From the NCBI GenBank assembly GCA_019307665.1, contig JAFDJC010000009.1:1-21341 (forward strand): DNA of 21,341 bases. The letters are read 5' to 3'. Under the pieces are notes generated by a model, which was not told the DNA's origin, did not search any database, and saw only the letters and a program-made list of their open reading frames with translations. Position numbers and translations under genes: made by a program. This stretch comes from Deltaproteobacteria bacterium. GTDB taxonomy: Bacteria > Desulfobacterota > Desulfobacteria > Desulfobacterales > SURF-7. Shown here one piece after another: positions 12,774-20,783 of this stretch. How positions within the stretch are numbered: the stretch's first letter is position 1; each line of letters opens with the position of its first letter.

Positions 12774-14483
12774 TTACCTCACTCCGAGATTTTGGGGAAT
12801 TTTGTCGATATTATTAAGATACCAGTCAAAGCTTTGGCTTTTCCACCATTTCTGTTCTCTTACACCAAAGTCTTCCGCCATCTCGCAGGCAGCGATATAC
12901 CCTGAACAAAGCCATGATGCACCAAAGGGATGAATTGAATTGGAGAGATACAGGTTTTTCAAGAATGTCCGTGAGCCGCCGCCTTTAAGGACGCCTTTCA
13001 CCGGCCGGTTCATAAACCATTGTTCCGGAATGACACTCCCCCCGACCCAGTTTCCCATCACCGCGGCTGGATTGTTTCGCTCTATATCAAGGGGAGTATA
13101 GATTATTCTATCTTTGATCAGATTTTTAAATCCAGGTGCGTATTTTTCGAATTCATCGGTGATGTTATCCGCCATTTCGTATTTGATATCATCCCAGGAG
13201 TCCATTCCGTTTAGCGGCCCTTTTGCCCAGGATTTCGGAGCAGGCGGCACATCCTGCCATATAATGGCCGTATGGCAGCCCTCCGGCGCCTGGGTGGGAT
13301 CGGCCAGGGTGGGAATAAACCAGTTCGCCATATGGGTTTCATGGATGTGGTCCTTTATAAGGTCTTGATTGAATCGTTCAAACTCCTTGGAGTTATTCCC
13401 GCCAAAATATCCCATGAAACAGCGCTGAATCCAGTCGTCAAAATCAGCTGAGGCAAACTGCGGTACATCATCCAACGCAAAGTTCATGCAAATTATGTTT
13501 TGTTCGCTATAGACAAATTTACTGATTCTTTTGGCCATGTCAGATCCGATTTGATCTTTTTCGATCATATCAAATGTGGGAGTTAGTGTAAGGTTGCTGA
13601 TGATTTTCTTGGCGTAAATTTTCTCGTTGGCAAAAACAGCCTGGTCACTTAAGACAACACCTTTGGCCTCATTATTTTCAACAATGATCTCCTGAACCGG
13701 GCAGCAGGGTAGAATCGTAACCCCATAAGCTATTGCCGCTTTTACCAGGGAATGGCTCAAGGCATGGGAGCCGCCCCGACATTGATGAACCGGGATTATC
13801 GGCCCTGAAAGGGGGCCTAATACTGCGGTGCCCAGTGACCCCACTGTTGGATGAATAGGGGGCATACCGCCGATCCAGCTAAAAGCCTGAACAAGTGTTT
13901 TAATATGTTCGGAGTCATAAATAGCATCCGTCACTTGGAATCCGTCCATATCCCATATTTGGTCAAATGTAAGGTCCACTCCGCAAAATTCACTGAATTC
14001 GTTATAAAATTCCCCCAATTTTGTTTTTGTTGCTTCCGAGGGCGCAAAGTGGAAAAATTCATGAAGAACCTGTTTGATATTATCAAGATTAGTAAACAGA
14101 TATTCTCCGGCCTTCATCAAATACTCGGCATCCTTTGGTGAATTTTTTTGCCAGTTATCGATTGTGTCAAAAGGATTCACACCCATGAGCGTATTTTTTC
14201 CATCCAGAAATGTTTTGCTGAATGCAAACTCGGTGGAAAGGAATTCCAGGCCGTATTCCGGCAGCTCAAGATCTTCTATGGCAGGGCTCATTGCCGAAAT
14301 GATCCACGTGGCATGGGTGTTGTGAAGATATCCAGGGATACCCGGTTCGCATGTGTCACAATGGGTACCGCATTCTCCTTTGGCTTCAAGAACCAGTGTC
14401 TTAAGGCCTGATTTGCTGAGATAGGCGGCAGCGGTCAGGCCGTTTACCCCTCCTCCGATAATAATGACATCATAGTCTTCCAT
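12774..14483 (-). CDS. Phytoene desaturase-like FAD oxidoreductase (first copy)
   Basis: This 569-residue flavoprotein is in COG1233. YDVIIIGGGVNGLTAAAYLSKSG (4-26) is the FAD-binding Rossmann motif, and VLEAKGECG is the following strand with its ribose-binding acid. HQCRGGSHALSHSLVKAA is the conserved central GGSxxLxxAL helix of desaturases. LYLSNSIHPFGASWLCSGYIAACEMAEDFG is the C-terminal FAD motif, with Ser/Cys residues in place of the usual GG. The insert of several hundred residues forms the substrate domain. It is the first flavoenzyme of the series and follows a REP-like palindrome. It could desaturate, saturate or isomerise an isoprenoid or lipid; the substrate cannot be read from the sequence. 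Confidence 0.87.
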   Translation of the reverse strand: MEDYDVIIIGGGVNGLTAAAYLSKSGLKTLVLEAKGECGTHCDTCEPGIPGYLHNTHATWIISAMSPAIEDLELPEYGLEFLSTEFAFSKTFLDGKNTLMGVNPFDTIDNWQKNSPKDAEYLMKAGEYLFTNLDNIKQVLHEFFHFAPSEATKTKLGEFYNEFSEFCGVDLTFDQIWDMDGFQVTDAIYDSEHIKTLVQAFSWIGGMPPIHPTVGSLGTAVLGPLSGPIIPVHQCRGGSHALSHSLVKAAIAYGVTILPCCPVQEIIVENNEAKGVVLSDQAVFANEKIYAKKIISNLTLTPTFDMIEKDQIGSDMAKRISKFVYSEQNIICMNFALDDVPQFASADFDDWIQRCFMGYFGGNNSKEFERFNQDLIKDHIHETHMANWFIPTLADPTQAPEGCHTAIIWQDVPPAPKSWAKGPLNGMDSWDDIKYEMADNITDEFEKYAPGFKNLIKDRIIYTPLDIERNNPAAVMGNWVGGSVIPEQWFMNRPVKGVLKGGGSRTFLKNLYLSNSIHPFGASWLCSGYIAACEMAEDFGVREQKWWKSQSFDWYLNNIDKIPQNLGVR

Positions 14484-14511
14484 TTGTTCCTCCCCTGGTT
14501 AAATATTTTTC

Positions 14512-14541
14512 TGTAAGGGCGCGAAGCATCGCGCCCCTACA
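14512..14541. repeat. REP-like palindrome in the operon spacer
   Basis: GTAAGGGCGCG (14513-14523), a 6-nt loop AAGCAT and CGCGCCCCTAC (14530-14540) form an 11-bp stem with one A-C mismatch, extended by T and A to TGTA...TACA. GC-rich palindromes of this form are dispersed in many environmental bacterial genomes. Here it sits between the small coupled gene and the first desaturase-like gene. It has no T-run and is unlikely to be a full terminator, but may stabilise RNA ends. Confidence 0.65.
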
Positions 14542-14555
14542 ATCCATCCGGCTAT

Positions 14556-14915
14556 TCATGCGCGACTCAGGTGTGACGGCCGTTGCCGTCCATTCATCAT
14601 TTGCATATAAGCCTCATCAACCTTTTCTTCTATATCGTAACCCGCGGCTTCCGCGTATTTGCGTTTGTTAAAGAGATAGATGATATACTTGTACATATTT
14701 TTTAGGGTAAGCTTGATAATGCAGTAATTCATAAACATTTTTATGAACCCCGGAATATCTTCAGGTTCAAGTGTAACCCTGAATTCCCAGTTCACCGGAT
14801 CGGTTATTTTGCCAACAATATATACATTATCTCCGCCAGGATCGCTTTTGACCGTATAGTATCGACAATCCATTTTAAGCTCGGTTTTCCCAAGTCCCCT
14901 TGACCATAGTTTCAT
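14556..14915 (-). CDS. Small uncharacterised protein coupled to the MerR gene
   Basis: This is a 119-residue protein I cannot assign to a named family. The ATG at 14915 is chosen over an upstream in-frame GTG/ATG-like start because it overlaps the MerR stop as ATGA and has AGGGAG 5 nt before it. It begins KLWSRGLGKTELKMDCRYY, followed by a beta-rich segment (VYIVGKITDPVNWEFRVTLEPEDIPGF, about 33-59). A hydrophobic helical stretch FIKMFMNYCIIKLTLKNMYKYIIYLF follows, then a charged tail. The basic-hydrophobic helix could bind membrane or a lipid. Its conserved-looking N-terminus and coupling to the regulator suggest a dedicated partner of the flavoenzyme series. Confidence 0.7.
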   Translation of the reverse strand: MKLWSRGLGKTELKMDCRYYTVKSDPGGDNVYIVGKITDPVNWEFRVTLEPEDIPGFIKMFMNYCIIKLTLKNMYKYIIYLFNKRKYAEAAGYDIEEKVDEAYMQMMNGRQRPSHLSRA

Positions 14916-15664
14916 AATTTCTCCCTGTTTTCTGAAGTAAGTGCATACCACATTGTTGTATTTTTAATCTCTTTCTTGTGCATAATACCAAGCATGGTAT
15001 TAATAGTCGGTATGATGGTTTCTAAAATTCCCGCAATTTCCCCAACTTCAAGCTTCCCTGCTAATAACCGTATGAGAATCTTGCTTTCCCTCTCAACTAA
15101 TTTCTTGATTAATTCCTTGTAAATTTTAACAATGTTGATATGGAAACCCAGCTCCGGCGTCAGTCCTGCCTGTATAAGCTTAACACGGCATTCTGCAATC
15201 CGGATATCATCTTCGTTGAAAAGTTTTTTTCTTCCCTTCTTGATCGGGGTCAGAATACCTAACTTTTCCATTATCTCAATATCTTCCAGGCTAATGCCGG
15301 TTTGCTTTGACAACTGCTTTGCGGTAACCGGCTTCAAATTCGGATTTTCATTTATATTGCTGAATAGTTTGCCGTCAAGTTCTATAAGGGTTTTGATTTC
15401 ATTAACCGACAATTTTCCGGTTCCTCCCATCATTACCTCTTTAATGACGGATAACGGTAGAAACCGTTTTGACTGCAACTCTTTGATCAGTAAGATATCA
15501 TTCAGATGCTCTTCGGTATAGAATGCGGAGTTGGAAGACTGCTTTATCGGTTTGGGAATAAGGCCTTCCTTAATATAGAATTGTATGGTCCCCCTGGGTA
15601 CGTCTGCAGCAGCACTCAATGCTTTCATTCGCATCATCTTGGCATTCGATTTTTTTCTTGCCAA
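14912..15664 (-). CDS. MerR-family regulator with two HTH segments
   Basis: The product has about 250 residues. I place the start at TTG 15664: AAAGGAGG lies 5 nt upstream, whereas the ATG at 15691 has no Shine-Dalgarno and would put this SD inside the coding region. The first MerR winged HTH (about 11-80) has MKALSAAADVPRGTIQFYIKEGLIPKP, with the classical wing residues. A second MerR-like HTH follows at about 109-160 (VTAKQLSKQTGISLEDIEIMEKLGILTP, then LFNEDDIRIAECRVKLIQAGL). The C-terminal helical part probably dimerises or senses a ligand. It heads the minus-strand series and its stop overlaps the next ATG. An 18-bp palindrome at 15730-15747 is its likely operator. Confidence 0.85.
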   Translation of the reverse strand: MARKKSNAKMMRMKALSAAADVPRGTIQFYIKEGLIPKPIKQSSNSAFYTEEHLNDILLIKELQSKRFLPLSVIKEVMMGGTGKLSVNEIKTLIELDGKLFSNINENPNLKPVTAKQLSKQTGISLEDIEIMEKLGILTPIKKGRKKLFNEDDIRIAECRVKLIQAGLTPELGFHINIVKIYKELIKKLVERESKILIRLLAGKLEVGEIAGILETIIPTINTMLGIMHKKEIKNTTMWYALTSENREKL

Positions 15665-15729
15665 TCTCTCCTCCTTTACAAACACATTCAAGATTATTTT
15701 TTAAATTGAGACATAGCCTTTCTTTATGA

Positions 15730-15789
15730 AAGTATAAAGTTATACTTGCCACTTTAGGGTTACTATCACTTTTATTTTTTTATTGTCAA
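15730..15789 (-). promoter_or_regulatory. merR-gene promoter region and AAGTATAA palindrome
   Basis: AAGTATAA-AG-TTATACTT at 15730-15747 is a perfect 8-bp inverted repeat with a 2-bp centre, the size and form of a MerR-type operator. Upstream on the minus strand, TTGACA (15789-15784) is followed after 16 bp by GATAGT (15767-15762), a plausible if weak -10 box. The palindrome would then lie just downstream of the start point, fitting autorepression. Alternatively its TATACT half is the -10 of a second promoter. Confidence 0.55.
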
Positions 15790-15833
15790 GCGTTTTTATT
15801 TTTTTTTAATTACACCCCCTGTGAACGAAGCCA

Positions 15834-15862
15834 TTGATTGTTGTAAGGATTCATATTATATA
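15834..15862 (+). promoter_or_regulatory. Putative promoter of the hybrid kinase gene
   Basis: TTGATT (15834-15839), a 17-bp spacer and TATATA (15857-15862) match a sigma-70 promoter moderately well and sit 48 bp upstream of the GTG start. The region is AT-rich, so chance matches are easy. Confidence 0.4.
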
Positions 15863-15909
15863 AAAAATCAGTTGGAAGATATCTGAAAACCCGGTGCTGG
15901 AGAATTTTA

Positions 15910-18384
15910 GTGGAAAAAATAAGACTGTTTTTTAAAAAAGAATTTGAACGGCTCTTTATTTTAATTGTTCTCATCACCGTTGCTTTAATAAACTACTTTG
16001 TCCCTCGGAAAATAGCTTTTTTCAACTTTTACTTTTTACCGGTTATCCTGGCCGGGTATTACCTTGGACTCAGGCAGGCAATACTCGGCGCATGCCTTTG
16101 CATACTAGCTGTTACGGGATATACGTTGCTGTACCCGGAGCTTTTTACCATGCCGGTTTCAAGAGTTGATCTTTATCTTTATATTTTGGCATGGAGCGGT
16201 TTTCTTATTCTCGCCGGTGCTGTTGTCGGCAAACTTCACGAAAAATTAACAGTTGAAATCAAACAGACGCAACTTTTGAATGAGAAAATGCAACAACAGC
16301 AGGAAGCCCTCAACAGGACGCACCATAAGCTTAGAGAGCACTCGGAAAACCTTGAAAACCTTGTAATGAAACGAACAGCTGCTTTAAAACGAAGCAACAG
16401 GGAGATCTTGAAAGCAAAAGACGCAGCGGAAACAGCCACCAGGGCAAAGAGTGAATTTCTTGCCAATATGAGCCATGAAATCAGAACACCCATGAATGCA
16501 GTCATCGGAATGACGGACCTTGTACTGGACACGAGTCTGGATAGTAAACAGCGGGAGTATTTGGGGATAGTAAAATCTTCTGCAGACGCCTTGCTTGGCC
16601 TTATAAATGACATTCTCGATTTTTCAAAAATCGAGGCCGGTAAGCTTAAATTCGATGAGGTTGAATTTTCCCTTCAGGATATTACAGATGAAGTGTCGGA
16701 CATGTTTCTCGCAAAGTTCAGAGAAAAGGAGATTGAGTTTGTCGTAGATATTGAACCTGATATTCCCCGAAGATTGATCGGAGATCCGTTCCGTTTGCGT
16801 CAGATTTTAATCAATCTCGTTTCTAATGCCTTAAAATTTACCGATAAAGGTGAGATATGCATCCACGCCCAAAAACGATCAGAATCTTCAGAAAGGGTAG
16901 AGCTTTTTTTCAGTTCCCGCGATACCGGTGTCGGTATTGACAAAGAAATGTCCAAAAGACTTTTTGAAGCATTTTCTCAGGCTGATGGTTCTATTACAAG
17001 AAGATATGGCGGCACCGGACTTGGCCTGACGATTTGTAAAAAAATTGTCACTATGATGGGTGGAGATATATGGGTTGAGGGTAAGCCTGAAGAAGGCAGC
17101 ACTTTTTTCTTTACTGCCTGGCTGAAGTATAAGCCGGATTTTACCGCACGTGAGCCGGTTCTTCCGGATGGCCTGAAAGATATAAAGACTCTTGTGGTTT
17201 GTGGCAACCCGTCGTTGCTGACAGTGGTTAAAAGAACAATCGAAGCATTCGGACTGAGAACGGAAGTTGCTGAAAACGGCGAGTCAGCTCTTCTTGCCTG
17301 GGAGGAATCGATCAAAGGGGATCGATTCGGAATTATTCTTATCGATACCGGCCTTCCGGATATGGATGGCATTCTTCTTGCGGAAACCATCAAAAAAGAC
17401 GAGCGAACAAAGCCTCCACCTGTAATTTTAATGAAGATATCAGAGAAGATAGAGGAGATAGAAAGGATTAAAAAAGCAGGTATTGAAAGTCTTCTTATCA
17501 AACCTGTAAAACAATCCGCACTTTTTGACAGTATTATGGAAATATTCGGATATGAACAGTCTGCTTCCCACAGGCCGTCAAATGGGTTTAAGGATCAGGA
17601 AGCGCTGACCCATGTGAAAATATTACTTGTTGAAGACAGCCCGGTCAATCAGAGGGTCGCAATGTCAATTCTAAAGACAGCCAACATCGTTCCCGACACG
17701 GCGGAAAACGGGGCTAAAGCGCTTGAAATGATAAAGAAGAAGCATTATGATGCGGTGTTGATGGATATTCAGATGCCTGTCATGGATGGGTTGGAGGCAA
17801 CCAGGAAGATACGAAATGAATTGAACCTGCCGGATCTTCCCATCGTCGCCATGACGGCCCATGCAATGTACGGAGACAGGGAAAAGTGCCTTGCGGCGGG
17901 GATGAACGACTATGTTGCAAAACCGATTGACCGGCAGGAACTCTTTACAGCTTTAAGAAAAAATATAATCGACTTTGGGGTACTGCCTGATGAAGCAGAG
18001 ATGACTCACGATCAGACAGGTAATGAAGGTACGCACTATCCTTCTTCACTTCCCGGCCTTGATGTGGAAGAGGGCCTTAAAAGGCTTGGCGTGACGTGGG
18101 AACAATATGTCGACATTCTTGAACAATACAATACCGTTTACCGGAATTTTGTTGAGGACTTTAGCGGGATTATAGAAAAGAACGATTTTGAAGCAGCAAG
18201 GCTTAGCGCTCATTCTTTAAAAGGGGCAGCTAATAACATCTCTGCAAAAAATCTTGGTGCTGCTGCGGGGGATCTTGAAAATGCATGTGTTGATGAGGAC
18301 AAGGAGATAATTCCGAGCCTTCTCCAAAGAATTAAAAAAGACTTAGCTGAAGTAGGGCGGTCTCTTAAGACAATACAAAGTTAG
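15910..18384 (+). CDS. Hybrid sensor histidine kinase (4TM, HisKA-HATPase, two receivers, HPt)
   Basis: The product has 824 residues from a GTG start with GGAGA 8 nt upstream. Four hydrophobic segments (about 14-32, 37-53, 55-75, 87-108) form a MASE-like membrane sensor without a large periplasmic domain. A coiled coil (about 110-180) leads to HisKA with H189 in SHEIRTPMNAVIG. The ATPase has N306 in NLVSNALKF, DTGVGID (338-344) and GGTGLGL (367-373). Receiver 1 (about 426-545) keeps D479 and K531 but has C431-G432 where the acidic pair belongs. Receiver 2 (about 570-685) is canonical with E575/D576, D619 and K671. HPt (about 715-820) has H768 in AHSLKGAA. This is a BarA/ArcB-like phosphorelay; the response regulator gene follows. 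Confidence 0.93.
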   Translation: MEKIRLFFKKEFERLFILIVLITVALINYFVPRKIAFFNFYFLPVILAGYYLGLRQAILGACLCILAVTGYTLLYPELFTMPVSRVDLYLYILAWSGFLILAGAVVGKLHEKLTVEIKQTQLLNEKMQQQQEALNRTHHKLREHSENLENLVMKRTAALKRSNREILKAKDAAETATRAKSEFLANMSHEIRTPMNAVIGMTDLVLDTSLDSKQREYLGIVKSSADALLGLINDILDFSKIEAGKLKFDEVEFSLQDITDEVSDMFLAKFREKEIEFVVDIEPDIPRRLIGDPFRLRQILINLVSNALKFTDKGEICIHAQKRSESSERVELFFSSRDTGVGIDKEMSKRLFEAFSQADGSITRRYGGTGLGLTICKKIVTMMGGDIWVEGKPEEGSTFFFTAWLKYKPDFTAREPVLPDGLKDIKTLVVCGNPSLLTVVKRTIEAFGLRTEVAENGESALLAWEESIKGDRFGIILIDTGLPDMDGILLAETIKKDERTKPPPVILMKISEKIEEIERIKKAGIESLLIKPVKQSALFDSIMEIFGYEQSASHRPSNGFKDQEALTHVKILLVEDSPVNQRVAMSILKTANIVPDTAENGAKALEMIKKKHYDAVLMDIQMPVMDGLEATRKIRNELNLPDLPIVAMTAHAMYGDREKCLAAGMNDYVAKPIDRQELFTALRKNIIDFGVLPDEAEMTHDQTGNEGTHYPSSLPGLDVEEGLKRLGVTWEQYVDILEQYNTVYRNFVEDFSGIIEKNDFEAARLSAHSLKGAANNISAKNLGAAAGDLENACVDEDKEIIPSLLQRIKKDLAEVGRSLKTIQS

Positions 18385-18444
18385 AGATATATTTCTGGCA
18401 ACTACTATATTCATTCACCTGGTAATAACAATGTGAGGTAAGAT

Positions 18445-19452
18445 ATGAAAAATGTTCTTATTGCTGAAGATGATTTTATTTTTCTAAATCTACTTATTTC
18501 CGCACTTGAAAATTACAAGGACAGGTTCAAGGTTTTGAGTGCAAAAAATGGAAAAGAGGCCATTTCAATTCTTGAAAAAACACAGGTGTCTCTGCTCGTC
18601 ACCGACATTAAAATGCCGGAAGTCGATGGACTGGCACTTCTTGCACATGTAAATGAAAATTATCCGTTAACACCCTGTTTTGTCATGACTGCATATGAAA
18701 CACCCGAAATGAGGAAAAAACTTCCAAAAGATATTCGCCATTTTTTTCGGAAGCCATTTCCAGCTGACAAGCTTGGTCCTGAAATTCTAAAAACAATTGA
18801 CCAGGATAGGCCTGAAGGGTCTGTTCACGGAATATCGGTCAGTAGCTTTATGATGATGATTGAGATGGAAAAGAAAACTTGCATCCTGGAGATCACACTG
18901 CCTGAAGGGAAGAGGGGGTTGTTCTATTTTGAAAAAGGAGTTCTCTGGAGTGCGGTCTCTGAGAAACAAAAAGGAGAAGCCGCAGCACTATCGTTTATCA
19001 ACAGAAAAAGAGCCCGGTTTTCATTCAGGCCCTTGCCGGAAAAAAAGGTTGCCAAATTTGAAAAAATGGTTTTAAAGGATCTGGTGGACAAAGCAGCAGC
19101 TTTAAGGGAGCAGACGAAACAAAAACTAAAAGCCGTTGCCCGTGCAAAAGATTTAAACCTTTCCGGTACTTATACCACTTCAGAGGGGGATAAGGGTGGG
19201 CAGATGACGGTGTCCAACATATCCATTGAAAAAATGAGTATGAAATTTAATTTTATTCCGAGAATTACAGCAGGCGACAAGTTCTCTGTCGAGTTCATCC
19301 TGGACGACAAACCACGGTCCGTTGTTAACAAAGAAGTGATTGCAAAAGAAATTAAGGACCTTACTGTAATTGCAGAATTCTGTTCAAAGGAACACTACGA
19401 CAGACTCGGCCCTTATCTTCATTTTAATGGTTTGGATAAGCAATCATTGTAA
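18445..19452 (+). CDS. Response regulator: receiver, DUF4388-like, PilZ-like
   Basis: This 335-residue protein lies 60 bp after the kinase and is probably cotranscribed with it. The receiver (1-120) is complete: E8-D9-D10, phosphoacceptor D54 in VTDIKMPEVDG, T82 and K103 in FRKPF. Residues about 124-205 resemble DUF4388 (GISVSSFMMMIEMEKKTCILEI, then GLFYFEKGVLWSA), a domain common in deltaproteobacterial and Myxococcus regulators. A helical linker leads to a C-terminal PilZ-like beta barrel (about 240-330). Its cyclic-di-GMP motifs are degenerate: NISIEK at 258-263 has Lys where NxSxxG has Gly, and no RxxxR is visible. There is no DNA-binding domain, so output is probably by protein contact. 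Confidence 0.85.
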   Translation: MKNVLIAEDDFIFLNLLISALENYKDRFKVLSAKNGKEAISILEKTQVSLLVTDIKMPEVDGLALLAHVNENYPLTPCFVMTAYETPEMRKKLPKDIRHFFRKPFPADKLGPEILKTIDQDRPEGSVHGISVSSFMMMIEMEKKTCILEITLPEGKRGLFYFEKGVLWSAVSEKQKGEAAALSFINRKRARFSFRPLPEKKVAKFEKMVLKDLVDKAAALREQTKQKLKAVARAKDLNLSGTYTTSEGDKGGQMTVSNISIEKMSMKFNFIPRITAGDKFSVEFILDDKPRSVVNKEVIAKEIKDLTVIAEFCSKEHYDRLGPYLHFNGLDKQSL

Positions 19453-19461
19453 CAAACTTTA

Positions 19462-20514
19462 TTACGGTATTGATTGAACTTTGCTTTCCGGATGCTTCTT
19501 CCTGTAGTCCTCAAGCAGTGACATCGTCCTGTCAAGAAGTTCCCTTGAAAATAGTTTCCCCACAAGAGCCTCTTTGGTTTTCCGGGCTGTATCTTCAATA
19601 AAACTTTTATATCCTTCGGCATTTTTTACGCGCACTATGGAAATGCCCGATTTTTTTAGCAGCTCAATACTTTTTTCGTTTGCTTTGCGAAAGTGATCTG
19701 TCGCTTTAAGAAAGTATTTACGGGAAAGCTCTTTTATCTTCTTTTGATTTTCAGGTGATATTTTATTCCAGATATCTTTTGTTACAACAAATCCGCCGAG
19801 CACACTTGTTGACGGGTATTCGGCCATATATTGAAATTTTGTATACCAGCGAAACGCAACCGCAGCAATCGGGGGAGCACTTGCTGCATCAATCAGGCGA
19901 GTAGAAAGAGAAGTCAGAACATCTGTTATGGAAAGAGAAACAGGCGTGATACCCAGGACATCCCTGTAAACCGTCATTGCCAGGGGATCACCTTCCGGTG
20001 CCCAGAATTTTTGTTCCCTGGCTATTTCAAGCGAGGTTATGGGAACTTTTGAGAAACTGTATACAAAACCGATATCATACCATCCGAGCACAATGAAACC
20101 ATTATCTTCAAAGGCTTTGTACATGTAGCTTTCAAGGTTTGAGCGGACATAATCAACCTCGCCGTTATTTTTGAACACATAAGGAATGCTGGTAACTCGA
20201 CACTCCTGTGCAATTTGTCCCAGTCCATATGAGGCCAGTGTCGCCCCCTGAAGCTGTCTAAATCTTATCTTTCTAAGGACATCTTTGGCGTCTCCCTGAA
20301 TACCGCCATAATAAATTTTCAGACCGACCTCATTGTTTGTCTGTGTCATGATCTCTGTTTTTAGTTCATCCAGAATATTTGCCATACCAGACCCCTTTGG
20401 GGATAGGGTGGCAACTTTGATAACAGTTTTTGCGTTTTCTTTTGCAAAGGTTTCACTAAGGGTAATGCTCATACCAGCGATGATAATTATTAGAGAGATA
20501 ATAATGTTTTTCAT
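19462..20514 (-). CDS. TRAP transporter solute-binding protein (DctP family), orphan
   Basis: The product has about 350 residues from the ATG at 20514, chosen because AAAGGA lies 8 nt upstream; a TTG at 20532 would put that SD inside the gene. The N-terminus is a clear Sec signal peptide (MKNIIISLIIIIAGMSI, cleavage probably after ETFA near 24). The mature protein opens with IKVATLSPKGSGM and contains FWAPEGDPLAMTVYRDVLGITPVSL, the conserved DctP core whose Arg neighbourhood holds the carboxylate of ligands, then APPIAAVAFRWYTKF. It binds a periplasmic organic acid or similar solute. No DctQ or DctM membrane gene is in the window. It converges with the response regulator, only 9 bp away. Confidence 0.88.
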   Translation of the reverse strand: MKNIIISLIIIIAGMSITLSETFAKENAKTVIKVATLSPKGSGMANILDELKTEIMTQTNNEVGLKIYYGGIQGDAKDVLRKIRFRQLQGATLASYGLGQIAQECRVTSIPYVFKNNGEVDYVRSNLESYMYKAFEDNGFIVLGWYDIGFVYSFSKVPITSLEIAREQKFWAPEGDPLAMTVYRDVLGITPVSLSITDVLTSLSTRLIDAASAPPIAAVAFRWYTKFQYMAEYPSTSVLGGFVVTKDIWNKISPENQKKIKELSRKYFLKATDHFRKANEKSIELLKKSGISIVRVKNAEGYKSFIEDTARKTKEALVGKLFSRELLDRTMSLLEDYRKKHPESKVQSIP

Positions 20515-20586
20515 TTCAAAATCCTTTATCAAAATTCTGACGATTATAAATTTGAAAGCAATAATATTTTTCTCATGCTAATATAA

Positions 20587-20605
20587 TGAATCAAAACAAG
20601 ATTCA
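20587..20605. promoter_or_regulatory. Inverted repeat upstream of the TRAP gene
   Basis: TGAATC (20587-20592), a 7-nt spacer and GATTCA (20600-20605) form a 6-bp inverted repeat about 75 bp upstream of the dctP-like start, in the divergent intergenic region. It may be an operator or, read as RNA, a small hairpin. No convincing promoter could be fixed in this AT-rich stretch (20515-20783). Confidence 0.3.
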
Positions 20606-20783
20606 ACCCAAATTCTCAAATAACTATAAATCGAAAAAATTATTGTTATTTAAATTTACTTCTTATAATCAAAAAAGAAAGCAAAAACATACGGTGCTCT
20701 TCTGAATTTAATAGCTGAATTTAACCGTATTGAATAAAATCTTGCCTTTTTTGAAAAAGAAATACCAAGCAAGGGAGATGATA

